From: Acidobacteriota bacterium
Lineage (GTDB): Bacteria > Acidobacteriota > JAAYUB01
Assembly (NCBI GenBank): GCA_029565065.1
Contig: JAKQOW010000024.1
Span: forward strand, 1 to 64,000
Length of the DNA stretch: 64,000 bases
Reading direction: 5' to 3'
Under the pieces are notes generated by a model. The model was not told the DNA's origin, did no database searches, and was given only the letters and a program-made list of their open reading frames with translations. How positions within the stretch are numbered: the first letter of the stretch is position 1; each line of letters starts with the position of its first letter. A program made the position numbers and the translations under genes. Shown piece by piece: positions 61,062-64,000 of the stretch.

Positions 61062-63494
61062 ATGGACCAGGACAAGCCGGACATCCAGGACACCCCCGTC
61101 GACCTCGAGGAACGACCAGCGGACGGCCAGATTCAGATCCCCGAGGTGCTGCCGGTGCTGCCGCTCCGCGATATCGTGGTGTTTCCGTTCATGATCGTCC
61201 CGTTGTATGTCAGCCGGCCCAACTCCATCGCGGCGGTGGACTACGCTCTGTCCCAGAACCGGATGATCCTGCTGGTGGCCCAGAAAAACGCCCAGGATGA
61301 GGACCCCGGCGCCGACGACATCTACCGGATGGGGACCGTGGGCATCATCATGCGGATGCTCAAGCTTCCCGACGGCCGGCTGCGCATCCTCGTCCAGGGG
61401 GTCATGCGGGCCAAGATCGAGAGCATGGACTTCAGCGGGCCGTTCATCGCCGCATCGGTCCAGGCCCTGCGGGAGCCCGAGGCGCAGGCCACCACCATCA
61501 AGGCCGAGGCGCTGGTGCGCAACATCAAGAGCGCCATGGAGCAGGCCAACCAGCTTGGCAAGAACATCGCCGCCGAGATCATGGTCATCATCTCCAACCT
61601 GGACGATCCCGGGCGGCTGGCCGACATCGTCGCCGCCAATCTGGACCTGAAGGTGAAGGTCGCCCAGGACGTGCTGTCGCAGATCCACACGGTGCGGCGG
61701 CTGCAGCGGGTGCACGAGCTGCTCAAGCGGGAGATCGAGCTGCTGGAGGTCCAGCAGCAGATCAACTCCCAGGCCAAGGACGAGATCGACAAATCCCAGA
61801 AGGAGTACTTCCTTCGTCAGCAGCTTAAGGCGATCCAGGACGAGCTGAACGAGGGGAACGAGTTCGCCCAGGAGATCAAGCAGTACCGGGAGAAGGCCGC
61901 CGCGGCCAAGATGCCCGTCGACGCCTTCGAGGAGGTGGATCGCCAGATCGGCCGGCTCGAGAAGATGCACCCCGAGTCCGCCGAGGCCGCCACCATGCGC
62001 ACCTGGCTCGACTGGGTGGTCAACCTGCCGTGGAGCAAACGCACCCGCGATAACCTGAACCTGGCCAAGGCGCAGAAGATCCTGGACCAGGACCACTACG
62101 ACCTGGAGAAGATCAAGGAGCGCATCGTCGAGCACCTGGCCGTGCGGAAGATCTCCGAGAGCAACCGCGGCCCGATCCTGTGCTTCGTCGGGCCGCCGGG
62201 CGTTGGGAAGACGTCGCTGGGACGGTCCATCGCCCGGGCGCTGGGCCGGCAGTTCGTGCGGCTGTCGCTGGGCGGCGTGCATGACGAAGCCGAGATCCGC
62301 GGCCACCGGCGCACCTACGTCGGCGCCATGCCGGGCCGGATTATCCAGGGGATCCACCAGGCCGGGACCAACAATCCGGTGTTCATGATGGACGAGGTGG
62401 ACAAGATCGGCGCCGACTTCCGCGGCGATCCGTCGTCGGCGCTCCTCGAGGTGCTGGACCCCGAGCAGAACTTCTCGTTCCGTGACAATTATCTGGGGGT
62501 TGCGTTCGACCTGTCCAACGTGCTCTTCATCACCACCGCCAACATCCTGGACACGGTCCAGCCAGCCTTCCTCGACCGGATGGAGGTCATCCATCTCAGC
62601 GGGTACTCCGAGCAGGAAAAACTCCATATCGCCCGCCGCTTTCTCATCCCGAAGCAGCTCAAGGAGCACGGGCTGAACAAGACGGATCTGGCGTTCACCG
62701 ACGGCGCCTTGCTCGCCATCATCAATGGCTACACCCGCGAGGCGGGCCTGCGCAACCTGGAGCGGGAGATCGCCCGGATCTGCCGCAAGGTCGCCCGGCG
62801 GGTGGCCGAGGGGAAACGGAAGGAGGTGCGCATCACGCCGCGAGTGCTGGCGACGTACCTCGGACCGGAACGGATCCCGCGCGAAAAACTGCTGAAGGAA
62901 AATCGCACGGGCATCGTCACCGGCCTGGCCTGGACGCCCACCGGCGGCGACGTCCTGTTCGTGGAGGCCATTTCCATGAAGGGGAAAGGCAACCTGATGC
63001 TCACCGGCATGCTGGGCGAGGTGATGCAGGAGTCGGCCAAGGCCGCCCACAGCTTCGCCCGCGCCTACGCCAGCCAGTTCGGCATCGCCGACACTTTCTT
63101 CGAGGAGCGGGACATCCACATTCACGTGCCCGAAGGAGCCATCCCCAAGGACGGACCGTCGGCGGGCGTGGCCATGGCCACCGCTCTGGTGTCGGTCTGC
63201 ACCGGCAATCCGGTGCGCCGCGACTTGGCCATGACCGGCGAGATCACCCTCCGGGGCGACGTGCTCCCCATCGGCGGCGTCAAGGAGAAGATCCTGGCTG
63301 CGCGGCGGGCGGACATCTTCAAGGTGATCCTTCCCTCCCCCAACCGCAAGGACGTGGAAGACCTGCCGGAGTTCGCCCGCGCCGGGATGAAGTTCATCTA
63401 CGTCGACGGCGTGCGCGACGTCCTCAATCACGCCTTGCAGAACGCCCCGAAGCGGGCTGCACCAAAAGCCAAACCCGGCGGGAAGCGCCCGTGA
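61062..63494 (+). CDS. lon: ATP-dependent Lon protease
   Basis: An 810-residue protease. The N-terminal substrate-recognition domain (about 28-225, [21 protein letters not shown]) is followed by a coiled coil, an AAA+ module (Walker [12 protein letters not shown] near 376-386, Walker [12 protein letters not shown]), and a C-terminal protease domain with the Ser-Lys dyad (Ser in [17 protein letters not shown] near residue 700, Lys 43 residues on in [10 protein letters not shown]). It degrades misfolded and regulatory proteins in the cytoplasm. AAGGAG precedes the ATG. thiL starts in an overlapping GTGA. Confidence 0.97.
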   Translation: MDQDKPDIQDTPVDLEERPADGQIQIPEVLPVLPLRDIVVFPFMIVPLYVSRPNSIAAVDYALSQNRMILLVAQKNAQDEDPGADDIYRMGTVGIIMRMLKLPDGRLRILVQGVMRAKIESMDFSGPFIAASVQALREPEAQATTIKAEALVRNIKSAMEQANQLGKNIAAEIMVIISNLDDPGRLADIVAANLDLKVKVAQDVLSQIHTVRRLQRVHELLKREIELLEVQQQINSQAKDEIDKSQKEYFLRQQLKAIQDELNEGNEFAQEIKQYREKAAAAKMPVDAFEEVDRQIGRLEKMHPESAEAATMRTWLDWVVNLPWSKRTRDNLNLAKAQKILDQDHYDLEKIKERIVEHLAVRKISESNRGPILCFVGPPGVGKTSLGRSIARALGRQFVRLSLGGVHDEAEIRGHRRTYVGAMPGRIIQGIHQAGTNNPVFMMDEVDKIGADFRGDPSSALLEVLDPEQNFSFRDNYLGVAFDLSNVLFITTANILDTVQPAFLDRMEVIHLSGYSEQEKLHIARRFLIPKQLKEHGLNKTDLAFTDGALLAIINGYTREAGLRNLEREIARICRKVARRVAEGKRKEVRITPRVLATYLGPERIPREKLLKENRTGIVTGLAWTPTGGDVLFVEAISMKGKGNLMLTGMLGEVMQESAKAAHSFARAYASQFGIADTFFEERDIHIHVPEGAIPKDGPSAGVAMATALVSVCTGNPVRRDLAMTGEITLRGDVLPIGGVKEKILAARRADIFKVILPSPNRKDVEDLPEFARAGMKFIYVDGVRDVLNHALQNAPKRAAPKAKPGGKRP

Positions 63495-64000
63495 AGCGGC
63501 TCTCCGAGGAGGCACTCATCCGCTGGATCGCCGCCGGCGGCAATGACCTCCCGCCCTTCCTGCGCCGCGGCATCGGTGACGACTGCGCCGTCTGCCGCCC
63601 GGCGCCCGGCACCGAGCTGGTGGTTACCACCGATTTGTTGGTGGAAGACCGGCACTTCCGCCTCACCACCTCACCCCTCGCCGACCTCGGCTGGAAAGTG
63701 GGCGCCGCCAATCTCAGCGACATCGCCGCCATGGGCGCCCGCCCGGTTGCGTTCTTCCTGTCGGCGGCCTTCCCGCCGGACCGTCAGGCGGAATTCAAAG
63801 CCATCATGAGCGGCCTGCGGGCGATCCTCCGTTGGGCGGCGACCCCGCTTGCAGGGGGCGACCTGTCAGCAGCCGACCGCTTCCTGTTCTGCGCCACGGT
63901 GATCGGCGAGGCGCCCGCCGGCGGTGCCCTGCTCCGCTCCGGCGCCCGGCCCGGTGACATGGTCTACATTACCGGCGAGCCGGGCCACTCGGCCGCCGGG
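63491..64000 (+). CDS. thiL: Thiamine-monophosphate kinase, 3' end cut by the window edge
   Basis: The first 170 codons are visible, starting at a GTG that overlaps the lon stop (GTGA). Motifs of the PurM-like kinase fold are present: GIGDDCAV, TTDLLVEDRHF, GAANLSDIAAMGARP and GGDLSAAD, which bind Mg-ATP. ThiL phosphorylates thiamine monophosphate to the active diphosphate. No other thi gene is in the window. The frame runs out at base 64000. Confidence 0.93.
   Translation, partial: MKRLSEEALIRWIAAGGNDLPPFLRRGIGDDCAVCRPAPGTELVVTTDLLVEDRHFRLTTSPLADLGWKVGAANLSDIAAMGARPVAFFLSAAFPPDRQAEFKAIMSGLRAILRWAATPLAGGDLSAADRFLFCATVIGEAPAGGALLRSGARPGDMVYITGEPGHSAAG

Overview
The window is a GC-rich (by eye about 65% G+C), gene-dense stretch of a bacterial chromosome. 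I read about 55 protein genes, no rRNA, tRNA, CRISPR array, insertion sequence or prophage, and no gene-free stretch longer than 300 bases. LptD, TatA/TatC, a PBP4-type DacB and a YafK-type L,D-transpeptidase indicate a diderm (Gram-negative) cell. A eukaryotic-type Ser/Thr kinase, a PPi-type phosphofructokinase, a split acyl-CoA mutase, a DUF3300/DUF2950 pair and a homologue of tetraether/membrane-spanning lipid synthases together suggest Acidobacteriota or a neighbouring phylum. That placement is inference; no marker gene here settles it.

Layout. 1-4.9 kb: a truncated UspA-type gene, inorganic pyrophosphatase, a translationally coupled operon on the minus strand (Nudix, alpha/beta hydrolase, histidine kinase), and a glycosyltransferase-like gene. 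5-10.1 kb: a BatD-like/VWA pair, an acyl-CoA mutase large subunit, and an esterase with TPRs. 10.2-13 kb: divergent genes for an FHA-GGDEF protein and a cysteine-rich radical SAM enzyme (Tes-like), with two good promoters and three GGAACAGTT elements between them. 13.3-20.8 kb: DUF3300/DUF2950, tatA-tatC-HAD phosphatase, mutL, an SPFH protein. 20.9-23.6 kb: two unrelated enoyl-ACP reductases side by side (FabL-like, FabK-like) and an ECF sigma factor with a sigma54-like promoter. 23.7-29.5 kb: an envelope/cofactor operon lptD-folK-dNK-panC-like-dacB. 29.7-30.5 kb: two small unknown genes. 30.5-36 kb: ilvE, a dicarboxylate symporter, an ion transporter, PPi-PFK. 36-40.5 kb: a small membrane protein, Ser/Thr kinase, lipid kinase, orphan antitoxin, LOG-family and ElbB proteins. 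40.5-46.2 kb: an orphan peptide-binding protein, a YafK-type transpeptidase, and feoB with a DtxR-FeoA regulator. 46.2-53 kb: a giant sensor with degenerate GGDEF and HD-GYP domains, an unknown membrane protein, an M1 aminopeptidase. 53-56.8 kb: the NAD salvage operon pncB-pncA-nadE. 56.9-64 kb: a JAMM-DinG fusion helicase, hpt, nrdR, hsp20, lon and the start of thiL.

Themes. Envelope biogenesis (LptD, DacB, L,D-transpeptidase, FabK/FabL, Tes-like enzyme, Tat), cofactor supply (FolK, NadE/PncA/PncB, ThiL, a PanC-like ligase), pyrophosphate use (PPase and PPi-PFK), and signalling are mixed in short operons. Many promoters can be read as near-consensus -35/-10 pairs with 16-17 bp spacing, so several transcription units can be placed with fair confidence.

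Best leads. The Tes-like radical SAM gene with its repeat-flanked promoter; a PanC-like ligase that keeps the adenylation residues but has lost the pantoate-binding ones; a JAMM metalloprotease domain fused to a DinG helicase; a 1105-residue sensor whose two c-di-GMP domains both look inactive; a sigma54-like promoter in front of an ECF sigma gene; and an uncharacterised pair of small proteins at 29.7-30.5 kb.
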